A stretch of 64,000 nt of DNA from Undaria pinnatifida (lineage: Eukaryota; Sar; Phaeophyceae; Laminariales; Alariaceae): assembly GCA_012845835.1 (NCBI GenBank), contig JABAKD010000020.1, forward strand, positions 14,339,268-14,403,267, written 5' to 3'. Below the pieces are notes generated by a model. The model saw nothing but the letters and a program-made list of their open reading frames with translations. It did not search any database and was not told the origin of the DNA. Shown piece by piece: positions 19,970 through 30,420 of the stretch. How positions within the stretch are numbered: position 1 is the stretch's first letter; each line of letters begins with the position of its first letter. Both the position numbers and the translations under genes were made by a program.

Positions 19970-21440
19970 ACTATTCTAGAAGGTTTGATGTAAGATGCAG
20001 CATGCAACCCAGTGTTTAAGTGTAGTAAATAACGTGTTAAATCTTCATAGTTTGTTGTTGTATGATACATCGATCGAAAGCTAGAATATTTTATAGAATA
20101 TTTGTAGGTACCATTATTTTCTGACATCGCTAATTATAAGAAAGAGATACGTATTGTCAAATGCAACAGGCGAGGTGATGTGGTCATGCACTGTGTTTGT
20201 CACCATCATCATACAATCACCATTATTATCGACATCGCTAATTATACGCAAGAGATACGTATTGCCAAATACAGCATGCGAGGTGATGTATGTGGCCATA
20301 TGCTGTCTCCGTCATTGAGCATTAGAGGGAGGGATGCGAATCGACGCTTGGTATACATGTGCTCAATTACGTTACCTCATTAGTCATACTTGGTATACAC
20401 GCGCTCAATCACGTTACCTCGTTAGTAATATTTCGCTTGGCATAGGTGGGGAGGCGATCATGCAGACGGTATGTACGAAATACCCTACGTAATGGGTTGG
20501 TAAGGTTGTTTACCGCAATTTTAACACATCTGCCTGTGCTTCCTTTTCCAAATTATTTTTGTCTCAAATAAATGTACGATTTCACGCCTATGATTTTACC
20601 TTGTCGATGTGGGGCTCTGCAGTCGTCAATTTTAAGTCAGAGATACATCCTACAAATACATCAGGCGAGGTGGGTATATGATGTCATATATGCGATGTCA
20701 TCACTATTGATCGCGAGGGTGATTTTACTTCGTGAGGTAAATGGTACTGTGTTTCGTAGAGGTCGTCTCGACCAAGGCTACGTTAGGGGGGGTACCCCCA
20801 TTTTCACTGGTGTGTTTGAGCCACTCGCACGAGTAGCTCTGTACCCTACGGATAAAGATGGTTTAGGTACTTCGTTTGGCGCAGCTTAGATCACCTTTGC
20901 ACTGCGGATTGATTTCGTCAATGTGAAACATAAAGAAAACGTAAGATTGCATAGGAACAAAGGGGTTACTCGCGCGAGTGACCCCTAGCCACTGAAATAA
21001 AAGGCCCAAAAGGGGACCCCCCGACCGTAGCCTGGGTCTCTCAGGAGGGTATGCGATGGGTCGGCAGTGTATCACGTCTGTTTGTGCTTCCTTTTCAACT
21101 TATTATTGTCTCAAATGTGTGATTTCACGTCCATGATTTTTACCGTGCCGCTGTGGGGCTCTGAGGTCGCCAATTCTAAGACAGAGATACATCTTACAAA
21201 TACAGCAGTTGAGGTGGGCATGCAACGTCATATATATGCGATGTCACTACTATTGAAGGCGAGGGTGACTTCACTTCGTCAGGCATATGCTACTGCGTTT
21301 CGTAAAGGTTGTCTCACGTGGACATGCGATGTCACCACTATTGAACGCGAGGGTGACTTTACTTCGTTAGGCACATTCCACTGCGTTTGGAATAGTAGGG
21401 GTTGTCAGGCAATCATGTAAGCGGATGGAGGCACGAAATA
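19970..21440. repeat. degenerate tandem array around a small TIR element
   Basis: The module 'tcgctaattataagaaagagatac...caggcgaggtg' recurs in diverged form near 20130, 20235, 20615 and 21170. A second module with 'gcgagggtgactttacttcgt' recurs near 20710, 21255 and 21345. Two larger copies (20575-20769 and 21120-21320) are separated by the R4 element. Confidence 0.6.
20770..21038. mobile_element. R4 MITE-like element, 4-bp TSD
   Basis: A 269-bp element starting GACCAAGGCTACG and ending CGTAGCCTGGGTC, inverted ends with one mismatch, flanked by TCTC at 20766-20769 and 21039-21042. The inverted similarity extends inward through 'ggggggtaccccc' and a near-perfect palindrome CACTCGCGCGAGTG. 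The uninterrupted word 'ggttgtctcacg' near 21308 is the related empty site. No protein is encoded, so it is non-autonomous. Confidence 0.75.
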
Positions 21441-21933
21441 CCCTGCGTGATAGGTTGGTCGTGTGGTTTACCGCAGTGTCAACATCCCTGTCTGTACTTA
21501 CTTTCCACATTATTATAGACTATATAGTGTACACTTATACGTCCTGTTTTCTCCCCACTGTCGTCGAAGATGTTGTAGTCCTGTAGATGTCGCGTCCATG
21601 TCTGGTGCTCTTGTTAGTGGTGTTCATGAAAACATGCCCTAACATGTAGTAGATGATCGCTCAGTGGTGTTCCTTTCCTTTACATCAAGCCAGGTAGTAT
21701 ATGCCAACGCAACCGCTTGCTTGAAAAATGACAAAGAAATTCCTCACACACCTGACACAGAGAAGACGCGGCCCGAAGATTGTTCAGTATACCGACGGTC
21801 AGGAACAGGTTATCGAGCAGCGCACTTGATTTTTACTACCGCTCCTCACTCCACCTAAGACTCTACGGGCATGCGTTGGACCCAGTTCGCTGATGCCCAA
21901 AACCAATTTCAAAGGAGGTGATGTGGTGGGCGA
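21441..21933. other. unassigned end of the insertion
   Basis: No gene or recognisable repeat was found up to the downstream target duplication. Confidence 0.3.
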
Positions 21934-23605
21934 ATTATAACGCATAGTATACAGCGCCCTGGTCCTGCAGGTGACAAGCCAAATATGTAAGAAATACAGA
22001 ATGTCTACCTGGTACTCCGTCGAGTCAGGCGTTGGACAGTATTTCACCGGTAATAAAAAGTGAGAATATAGAGTCTAGACGCATAATACTTACCCTGTCT
22101 CCGTCGAGACGGGCAGACGGGCGTTGACTTATGACGACGTTATTATTTGTACCCCCCCTTCATGCTCGAACTGAGAAACCAAAGACAGGATACCTATACC
22201 TCGTCTCCGTCGAGGCAGGCATTTGGTTATTGCTCTATGCGACCGCCGGTCTCTCGGCTTCGCAGGTTTCGCGTACAATCGATGGGTCATGGTTTCAGGT
22301 GGGGTTGAGACAGAATACGTACCCAGTCTCCGTTGAGAGGGGCGCTGGTTTACGTCGCCAATTATTTGTACCCCCCTTCATGCTCGAATTGAGAAACCAA
22401 AGAAAGAATACCTACACCTCGTCTCCGTCGAGACAGGCGTTTAGTTATTGCTGTATGCGACCGCCGGTATCACGGCTTCGCATGTTTCGCGTACAATCGA
22501 TGGGTCATGGTTTCAGGTGGGGTTGAAAAGCTCGATCAAGAATACGTACCCAGTCCCCGTTGCGACGGGCGTTGACGTATGTCGCCAATCATTTGTACCC
22601 CCTTTCTTGCTCGAATTGAGAAACCAAAGACAGGATACTTACACCTCGTCTCCGTCGAGGCAGGCGTTTGGTTATCGCTGCATGCGACTGCTGGTATCAC
22701 GGCTTCGCATGTTTCGCGTACAATCGATGGGTCGTGGTTTCAGGTGGGGTTGAGGCAGATTACGTACCCAGTCTCCGTTGAGACGGGCGATGATTTATGT
22801 CGCCAATTATTTGTACCCGCCCTTCATGCTCGAATTGAAAAACCAAAGAAAGGATAACTACATCTCGTCTCCGTCGAGACAGGCGTTTAGTTATTGCTGT
22901 ATGCGACCGCCGGTATCACGGCTTCGCATGTTTCGCGTACAATCGATGGGTCATGGTCTCAGGTGGGCTCGATTTAATGTAGAAGTCAGATACAGAATAT
23001 CAGGCTTTGGTGCGGGCTAAATGCATACCCAGTCTCCGTTGAGACGGGCGTTGACCTATATAGGTTGTTAGTATGAACCCCATTCATGCTCGAATGGAGA
23101 AACCAAGGACAGAATACCCACACCTAGTCTCCGTCGAGACAGGCGTCGGGTTAATTCTGTATGGGAAGTCGAGAGAGGCGATCGCCACGCCGTTGCGTGC
23201 GACCGCAGGTATCACGGCTTCACATGTTTCGCGTACAATCGATGGGTCATGGTTTTTAGGTGGGCTCGAATTATGCAGCCGTCGCTGTGTAGTACGAGTA
23301 CCTGGTACAGCAGAAGATGTGATCTGACAAGTCGCGAATCGTCGTCGTACGTATGTATATATCTATACCACAGGTATGGTACCGAATATATCACAATACG
23401 CAGACCATGGTAAGAGTGGTCATGAATCTGATGCGAAATTACGTGTCAATCGCTGAAATATTGGTCATCGTCATATGTATTCATCGCGTATGCACGACAA
23501 CTCAAGTGCTAGATGAACCGGATGTAAGTTCCGACAGCGTCTATCAAATGGATGAACCGGAGGCGAAAAGAAAAAGAAAGAAAAAATATATTCATATACG
23601 AATAT
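21934..23605. repeat. macro-repeat copy III
   Basis: Starts within 'attataacgcatagtata', matches copies I and II through the tandem units, and ends with 'gatgaaccggaggcgaaaag' and AT-rich DNA. It lacks LINE-B and the Helitron at the sites they occupy in copies I and II, so it is the best reference for the original sequence. Confidence 0.85.
22080..23285. repeat. 227-bp tandem units, array III
   Basis: About five units, with 'cgcgtacaatcgatgg' near 22270, 22489, 22715, 22935 and 23230. The unit order and the unusual last unit ('gaagtcgagagaggcgatcgcc') match array I, so the arrays were copied as blocks and not independently expanded. Confidence 0.85.
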
Positions 23606-23782
23606 ATATATATAAATTCGGACGGGGTCGAACGGGGGTTGGAAGGACACTCGATGCGTACCAGGTAGAATGTATCCCTGGTACCAAGTTCTCCGCATTC
23701 GATGGTTCCAAATATATCTGGGATACGAGCAGGTTACGAACCGGTATATATATATCATATATATAATGTAGATATATATTAA

Positions 23783-24250
23783 TTGTTATATATTGTTATA
23801 TACGGGTGGTATGATAGTCGTCCGCGGGCGGCACGTCAAGTTCGGCAAGAAGCGACCCGTCGGCGGCGAAGCCGGCGAAGACGCAGACGGCGAGGCACTG
23901 TTTCGGTTGGGCCAAAAAGGAGGGTTGCCGTTTCCCGCAATGTGCATTCCTTCACGACCCCGCGAAGAAGTACCGCAGCGGCAGCGCTGCAGCATCCGAC
24001 GGATCTCGCGCTCCTAGCGCGGGAGCCGGGGGGTCACAAGCCGGCACGCAAGCCAGGGGACAAGCCAGGGCACAGGGTGGTTCGACAGCTCGCACTGCCG
24101 CTGTACCTAGCAACCCGTAGGGGTGCGGGCTCCGCTCACCCGCGGGGCCAACTCTGGGAGGACATCGAGCTGCAGCTACCAGGAGGGAGGCGCCGCTGGT
24201 ACACCCGGGGTCGGAACCTGTATCCGGATCAGGTGTGGTCGAGAGTTTAA
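23783..24250 (+). pseudogene. DIRS leader frame, basic
   Basis: A frame of about 155 codons with an Arg-rich N-terminal half (RQVRQEATRRRRSRRRRRRR) and Gly/Pro/Arg-rich remainder. It lies directly upstream of the DIRS RT, where a gag-like frame is expected. No zinc knuckle is visible and no ATG is well placed, so the assignment rests on position only. Confidence 0.3.
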
Positions 24251-24998
24251 AACGTTGCTTAGAGGCATGGGAGAACTTGTCGGTGACCGAGGGGGATCGT
24301 GAGTGCCTCAAGCGAACATGGGGAGGCATTGCAGACGCATACTTTGGGTTTTTTCGGTACAACGGTGGTAGCTTTGAAGGCATGTGGGATCTCGATGTAG
24401 CGTTACCACTGCACCGTCTAAACGCACCTATGATTCAGAAGTGGTTCGGAGACATTAAAGGTTTCCCGGACGTCGACCAGTTGGTGTATGTTGCGGAACA
24501 CGGTGCGCCGGTGCATGTTGGCGGGGTTGAGAACATCGAAGCTGGGCTTGCATACTCTAACCACAGCAGCGTCGAGCCGTATGTCGACCAGATTCTCACG
24601 AAAAACGGTCAAGATGTGAAGTTTGGGCACGTGTTTGTTTTCCCTTTACAGGCTGCGGCGTCTATCCCCGGCCTGCGTTTATCTCCTTTAGGTGTCGTGG
24701 AGTCCACGTCAAAAATTCGCATATTTCATTATTTGACCTTTTCCAGCCATTCGTCGGGGCCGGGAGTGAACTCAGACACGGATTTTGCGACAGCACCACC
24801 TTGCAAACTAGGCCATGTACTGCGCGATGTGATATGGCGCATTTTGTTCCTGCGGCGAAAATTCGGTAGGGACGCCCGCATTGTTCTTAGTAAGATGGAT
24901 GTGGCCAGCGCTTTCAGGCAAGTTGCTGTTGAGTTTGGGCGTTCGCCGACGTTTGGGTATGTGTTTGACGGGATGGTGGTTGTGGACCGGCGTTGTAG
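24235..24998 (+). pseudogene. DIRS reverse transcriptase, N-terminal part
   Basis: Contains GVVESTSKIRIFHYLTF (the 'K.R...D/H.S' RT1-2 region of DIRS elements) and VLSKMDVASAFRQVAVE with the first catalytic Asp. The upstream 150 residues (AWENLSVTEGDRECLKRTW...) are the usual N-terminal extension. The first codon of the frame is GTG, so the true start lies elsewhere. The frame is lost near 24995, and the RT continues in another frame with FGWRNSPGFW. Confidence 0.8.
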
Positions 24999-26402
24999 TT
25001 CGGGTGGCGTAACTCCCCCGGCTTCTGGTGCCTGTTCGCGTCGGCACTAGAGCATGCACACGTCAACACAACATTTCGTGACGCAGTAGTGACGGCGCAG
25101 GGCCGAGCAGCGACCGCCCACGTAGTGGTCCGGCCGGCACCCGTAGCGGAGCGGCCTTCCCCGCTCCCTCATGCATGTAGAGTTCCACCGGGGGAAGGGG
25201 GGGGGATGGAGGATCCTTTTTTCATCCGATTCTATGTCGACGACGCAATCTCGGTCGAGGTTCAACGGTTGACGGGGGGTGTTCGGTGTTTGCTGGCGTC
25301 GGCGTCGCTCGCATCAGACCACTTCCGCTTGTTCGGTAACCGGCGCGAGATGGACCCGCCTCTCTTGGCGGCTCGTAAAGTGATGTCTTGGGACACCAAG
25401 CTCAAGGTTCTAGGTTGGGAGATTGATACCGTAGGTATGACGATAACGTTGCCACCTGCCAAACTCGTTCAACTTCGTGACTTGCTGCGCCAGTGGCCGA
25501 ACGACCGCGTGTCGGCCTCGGAGGTCGAGTTGCGGTCGTTAACCGGGAAGTTGTTGCACGTTTGCGAAGTAGTTCGGCCCGGCAAGTTTTTCGTCCGTCG
25601 CATGCTCAACCAATTAGGACTGTCGGCAAGTAAGCCGTGGAGGGACAACTTGAAGATGCGGCGGCCCTCTAGACGCACAACCCTCATGCTAACGCCAGAA
25701 TTTCATTCCGACGTTACGTTCTGGCGGCTGCTCGTAGGAGGCGCACTGCAGAACAGAAGGGGTGCATTACACGCACCCTTGTATAGTTTTTTCCTGCAAC
25801 CCCCCGTTCGAACTCTTTGGTCCGACGCGTCCGGCGACGCTATGGGGGGGTATTGCCTAGAGTCGGGGGCGTGGTGGAGGATTAATTTTGACGAAGGGGT
25901 ACGTAGACGTCTTCGACAGCGCGTATGCGGAAGAGATGACCTGTCGATAAACGTACTAGAGTTACTAGGCATGGTGGTCACTGCGTGGGCTTTCGTAGTG
26001 CATGCAGGCGCAAAACCTGGGTACGATCGCCAGAGTATTCTAATGCGCGGAGACAACCAATCAGCAATACACTGGATTAACCAGTGTCGCGCGGGTAGAG
26101 AGCCAAGGTCAGGGGCGTTGATGCGAATGCTCGGATGGCTAGAAGTGCGTAGCGGGTGGTGTTTCCGCGCGCGGCGCGTGAAAGGGGTAAATAACACCCT
26201 CGCTGACGGGATCTCCCGATGGAATCGCGCATCCATCCCTTCCGCTCTCCGCAATTGTCGTCCTGATATCGCGTGGCAGGAGCAGGACCTGGTGCAAGCG
26301 GGTGCGGGTCTATGTACCGGGATTTTAGCGTCCAGTACATCCGGCAGTCAGTTGTGGGCTCGTCGGAACGCACTTACGGCTCAGGCTTCCGGTCTTGGTT
26401 AA
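24999..26402 (+). pseudogene. DIRS reverse transcriptase C-terminus and RNase H
   Basis: Starts FGWRNSPGFWCLFASALEH, a typical DIRS RT block, then FIRFYVDDAISVE (YVDD catalytic box) and KVLGWEIDT. RNase H follows with LWSDASGDAMGGY (first Asp), INVLELLGMV (Glu), LMRGDNQSAIHWI (Asp) and NNTLADGISRW (last Asp). All four RNase H acidic positions are kept. The frame ends at 26402, overlapping the recombinase frame by about 130 bp, which is the usual DIRS layout. Confidence 0.85.
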
Positions 26403-27401
26403 AATTTCGTGAGCTGATAGGTAGCGAGTCATATCTTGAACCAGGGGAGTCAGAAAGCGCCATGATATGGGCCCTGGTCGATTTCGCGGCGTGGTGTGCC
26501 GCATCTGAAGGGAATCAAGCGGGACCATTTCTGGTAAACTTGCCTCCGTACAGTATTTTCACCGGGTTGGTTTGGGTCTTGAGCTTCCTACAAAGTCGGC
26601 TTTGATGAAGAGCGCGTTGAAAGGGATTTCACGTTCACACACGCTCGCGGGAACAGCCCGCCGCGTACGCCTCCCGGTGTCATGGGAGATGCTGTTGGCA
26701 GGGAAAAGCCTAGCCCCGTCATGGGGCACTGGTGGTAGCGTTCTGTGGCTTTTTTGGGGTATGGCATATTTTTTTTCATTATGCGGTCGGACGAGGTGTT
26801 TGCGGGCGCAGCAGGCGTCGTGCACGCCGCACACTGCCTTACACGTAGTGATGTTGCATTTTTTGCTGGAGAGAGCCAGTTAGATATATTGCGGTGGCAC
26901 CGGGCCGATCGCGTGGAGGTACGCTTTCGAGGACACAAGGGTGATCAGGGGCAAGCAGGTAGCGTCATCGTGCGCACACGTTCCGCGGTGCGGGGTTCGC
27001 GTTCGGGTTTGGGCACCGGCGGCGGCGCCGTTGCCCTCATGGTGGATCTGTTGTCGCGGTATCCAGCGCTTCCCGAACGCGCCCCCCTCGCCTCGTATCG
27101 TAGTGACAACGGAGTGAGAGTATGGGGATATGGCCAAGCGATGCGAGCGTTGAGAGAGATTGTGGCGCAGTCGGGACGCAACCCCGACGAGTTTGCACTA
27201 CACTCTCTCCGTATAGGAGGTGCGTCCGTGCTCGCGGCGGGAGGCGACGTGCCCGAGCGAGTAATCCAGCGCGAAGGACGTTGGACGTCTGATGCTTACA
27301 AGGTATACACTCGCAATAACGTAGAGGACGCAGGACAAGTCTCTCGCAAACTAGCGGTAGCAGGAAAGGGCCAGAGACAGCCAGGCCAAGGCACTATATA
27401 G
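26273..27401 (+). pseudogene. DIRS tyrosine recombinase
   Basis: This integrase inserts circular DIRS DNA. The core-binding part is SERTYGSGFRSWLKFREL. Catalytic landmarks are MRSDEVFA (first Arg), LHSLRIGGAS (His and second Arg of the H-x-x-R box) and WTSDAYKVYTR (nucleophile Tyr). The parts lie in three frames, with shifts near 26590 and 26755. Active-site residues are therefore present, but no continuous protein is possible. Confidence 0.85.
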
Positions 27402-27446
27402 GGGAAACCGTAGCAGTCTTCGGCGACCTCGTGTTTGGAGGAGTTT

Positions 27447-27465
27447 CCACGGTATCGTACCGTGG
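27447..27465. other. perfect stem-loop after the DIRS recombinase
   Basis: CCACGGTA, loop TCG, TACCGTGG: an 8-bp perfect stem about 45 bases after the recombinase stop. It could be part of the DIRS terminal structure or a transcript-end hairpin. I could not find its partner repeats. Confidence 0.5.
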
Positions 27466-27838
27466 GTGGGACTCAGTCGTCTTAGACTGCATGGGTTTCG
27501 GTTGGGACCTAGCTAGTGGTTAACGGAAGGAGAAACGGGATTTAGAGTAGAGACCACCAGTGGAATACCGTCAAGGTTGGTTGCGGTAGATTGGTCTCTC
27601 GGGGTGCTCTCCCTCCCAAGTCACAGACACAATAATAACCAAGCAATTCGAAAGATAGGCATGAAAATCGTAGTTTATTGACGTATTTACTGGGCAATAG
27701 TGGATCATACGATTGTGTTCACCCCCCCCCCTCCCCCCCCAATGCGGTACAAAACCGAGTGATCAGGGTGGAAGGGTAGATAGATATAAAGCTTATATTA
27801 TCCACAGGTCATCACACGCCATGTACGACCGAACGGAC
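27466..27838. other. DIRS 3' flank and spacer
   Basis: No gene is present. The stretch includes a C-rich run near 27721-27738 and otherwise shows no recognised feature before the SINE. Confidence 0.3.
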
Positions 27839-27842
27839 AGTA

Positions 27843-28151
27843 CCGGTCGCCCCGGTGGCGTATCAGGTTATCCTCGAGCCTGGTATAGGTCAGTTTCGTG
27901 AGTTCGAGCCCCGCCGAGTGCATACTCGTATAAATTCGTTGGGACTTTTTCTTGTGGACAAATTGACTTGCGGAAAGCGCGAGCGCGTGAGCTAGCAACA
28001 CTCGATGAAAAATCGACGAGCAGTGGGATTGCTGAACCCTATGCGCGATAAAAATTGAAGGCAAGAACCGGGGGGGAGAAGGGACGACACCTGTGACCAC
28101 GGCTTGTCCAGAAGCTGGAAAGTGAAAGTGTGCAAAAAAAAAAAAAAAAAA
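27843..28151 (+). mobile_element. tRNA-derived SINE (family 1), best copy
   Basis: A 309-bp element with A box GTGGCGTATCAGG at 27855-27867 and B box GAGTTCGAGCC at 27900-27910, spaced as in a tRNA. A body follows with 'aacactcgatgaaaaatcg', 'ccctatgcgcgataaaaat' and 'gtgaccacggcttgtccag', then poly(A). AGTA flanks both ends (27839-27842, 28152-28155). The match to 6045-6360 is about 90% by eye. It should be transcribed by RNA polymerase III and mobilised by a LINE. Confidence 0.85.
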
Positions 28152-28155
28152 AGTA

Positions 28156-30214
28156 TACGAGCATTTGTTTTGGGTTCAGAAGACCAGAATTTAGCAACCT
28201 TTCGCCTTAAATTTCACTTTTGAATTTCGCCCGCGGATTTGAAGCATAGTATTCGGATGTAAAGTATTGGTCGGTTTTTGGAGGATTGGGCACTGAGATT
28301 TAGCATTTTTCGCATTAAAATTCACTTTTGTATTTTGCACTTTTGCCCACGGAGTTAGAGAGGACTTCCTGTAAATACGATATCGGTTGTTGTTGGGAGC
28401 TTTTGATAATGAAGTTGGAGAGGTTTATCTTGATTTCGGTATTGAATTCGATTGATGGAAGACTCTGGACTTGGGAGTATATCAATTTGCGGGAACAATA
28501 TTGGTTGTTTCTGAGTATTGGATGACGAAATTTGATATTTTTTTCCTTGATTTCAGCATTAAATTTTGGTCGATCGAAGGCTTGGGAATATAGTTATTGG
28601 AGGTGAAATATTGGTAGTTTCGAGGTTATTTTAGGTTTAATGTACCAACAATAGAAAGTTTGTTGACGGGTGTTACGGACTAAAATCATTAGTCTACTGC
28701 ACTTTGGATCGCTCATATTTTTTTTCAGCGGTTTTCGTTCGATTATCGCGGTTCAATTCCGCTAGCTACGGCGTTGGATATGAATTTCGGGTTTTCGGAG
28801 CTTGAGGTGCCCAGTATCGTTTAGAAATTGACGCTGGATAATTGAGGCATATACTCTGTTTAGACAAGCAATGTTTGGGATGGTGCGCTTTGGATGAGCG
28901 TTTATCATGCACGCAGGCAGGGGGCATGTTGGTTTATGCCTGTGAACAAGTCCGATATACTGTACCAGGTATGGTATTTTGGTGTGTGTGATGGTGGCAT
29001 CTTCGGAGATGCGCGGTGAAACTTCTTTTTTCCCGAAAGGGTACAATAAATTGGTATATCATGTGAACGTGACTCTAGGGTCGCGTACACCGAAATTTGC
29101 CGATACTTTAACTAATATATAGTCTCTACTCCTATCTCCCCCGCCCGATGGCGCTCCGGATATCGTGACTTCCTGTCTGAGTGAGGCAGCCATGCGTCGA
29201 ACACCTGTGTAAGTGGATGGTCAAACACGAGCCACTGGAAAAAAGGCGCCAAACACGCCCCCCCTACCGAAGCCTTGGTCTATGGTGGAATGGAAGTCAT
29301 ACACGAGCAGTCCTGTCGTCACGCTCTATGATACCAGCATAGCGACACGAGCACGAGTAGTACGAGTAGCCTTTTCGGAACGACGCATTCCCCACGACAC
29401 CAAGCGGGCGAGATCGCACCATCGTAGCAGCGGGCCGCCGGGCAGCCAATGGGTACACCCCAACGCCGCTCTTCCGCGACACGCGCTAGCTACATCTCTC
29501 GAGTCTGTGTACTACCTGCGATTTTCGTGGTTCGTCGACACGGCACGCAACAGGCAGCTGGTGGTGTGTGCCAGGCGAGGAAAATGCTGTCGTAGCAGAG
29601 GTGATACGACGCCCTTACGAGAGTATCGAACTGATCAACCCTTCAAATAGACCTACCAAAAACACTGGATTTTCAAAGTCGAGGTTTTGACTTCGACTTG
29701 AGATATTGTTTCGGCCACGACATCGTCGAACTTGGTTGAAACTTTTTTTTTTCAACGTTGGCAAAACTGCTGGGTTATGAATTCGATTCCCGTATTTCAA
29801 CAGAGTAGGTAAGGTCGTTAAGCAAAGACTCCCACGACATCATCGATTATGGTAAAGTTGTTTCTTTTTTTCAACGTTAGCAGAACTTTGTGTTCTATGA
29901 AATCGATTCCCGTATTTGGTCTCTCGTCAGTGCGCATCTTTTTATGGGTTAGCAAATTCGACGCGTGCTGCGATGGAGGTGGCGCTTTCGGGGGTAAAAA
30001 AATGTTGTTTCTGGGTGACGAGGGGCTTTAATCCAAGATCAAATGTGCGAAACACAATTGTTGTTTTTGAAAAGTTACTGAGTTGTGAATCTACCTGGGC
30101 CACGGGTTTGTTCGTCAGATTGCACTTTGAGTTAAGTCAAAAATCGTTATCCGCTGAGTTATCGCAGAACTCAAGGGAGAAGCTCCTGAAAAAGTGGTTC
30201 ACCTCTATCATACC
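28156..30214. other. non-coding or unassigned stretch
   Basis: AT-rich DNA to about 29100, then mixed composition. A 145-codon open frame (29213-29650, +) has only a GTG start, no domain and a biased composition; I do not call it a gene. Words such as 'aatttcacttttgaattt' recur loosely near 28210 and 28320. Confidence 0.35.
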
Positions 30215-30420
30215 GTTGTATGTCGTTCGATGAAGATCGATGGGGACAAATATCTAGTAGACATGTAGTGGGGACGCCGAGCCCTGTACGCGATTTAAAT
30301 GAAGGCATGAACCGGGAGAGAGAAGAGAGAAACCGGTTAGCCACGGCTTGTACACCAAGGTCGCTGAGGGCGAAAAACCCTTACGAGTTGAGCTGGGAAG
30401 TGAAAGTGCTCGTAACATTG
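30215..30420 (+). mobile_element. diverged SINE family 1 remnant
   Basis: Shares the body order of family 1: 'tcgatgaagatcgatgggg', 'ccctgtacgcgat', 'gaaggcatgaaccggg', 'ccacggcttgt' and 'gaagtgaaagtg'. The tRNA head and the poly(A) tail are not recognisable, so it is old. Confidence 0.5.

Larger units (their letters stand above)
18247..21933. mobile_element. 3.7-kb repeat-rich insertion (R3 type), 7-bp TSD
   Basis: The macro-repeat word 'ctgaaatatattataacgc', intact near 10485, is split here. ATTATAA occurs at 18240-18246 and 21934-21940. The inserted DNA starts 'aaattaaaatacactcc', the same R3 head as at 37267 and 43724. It contains poly-G-interspersed tandem units, another degenerate tandem array and a small TIR element. 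No coding domain was found, so how it moved is unknown. Confidence 0.65.
23783..27665 (+). mobile_element. DIRS-type (tyrosine recombinase) retroelement, decayed
   Basis: The order is RT, RNase H and tyrosine recombinase, all plus strand, which defines the DIRS order. There is no methyltransferase domain in the stretch read. At least three frameshifts break it (near 24995, 26590 and 26755). The outer ends are not defined: I did not find matching terminal repeats or an internal complementary region by eye. The 5' limit is set after the AT-rich end of macro-repeat copy III. Confidence 0.8.
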
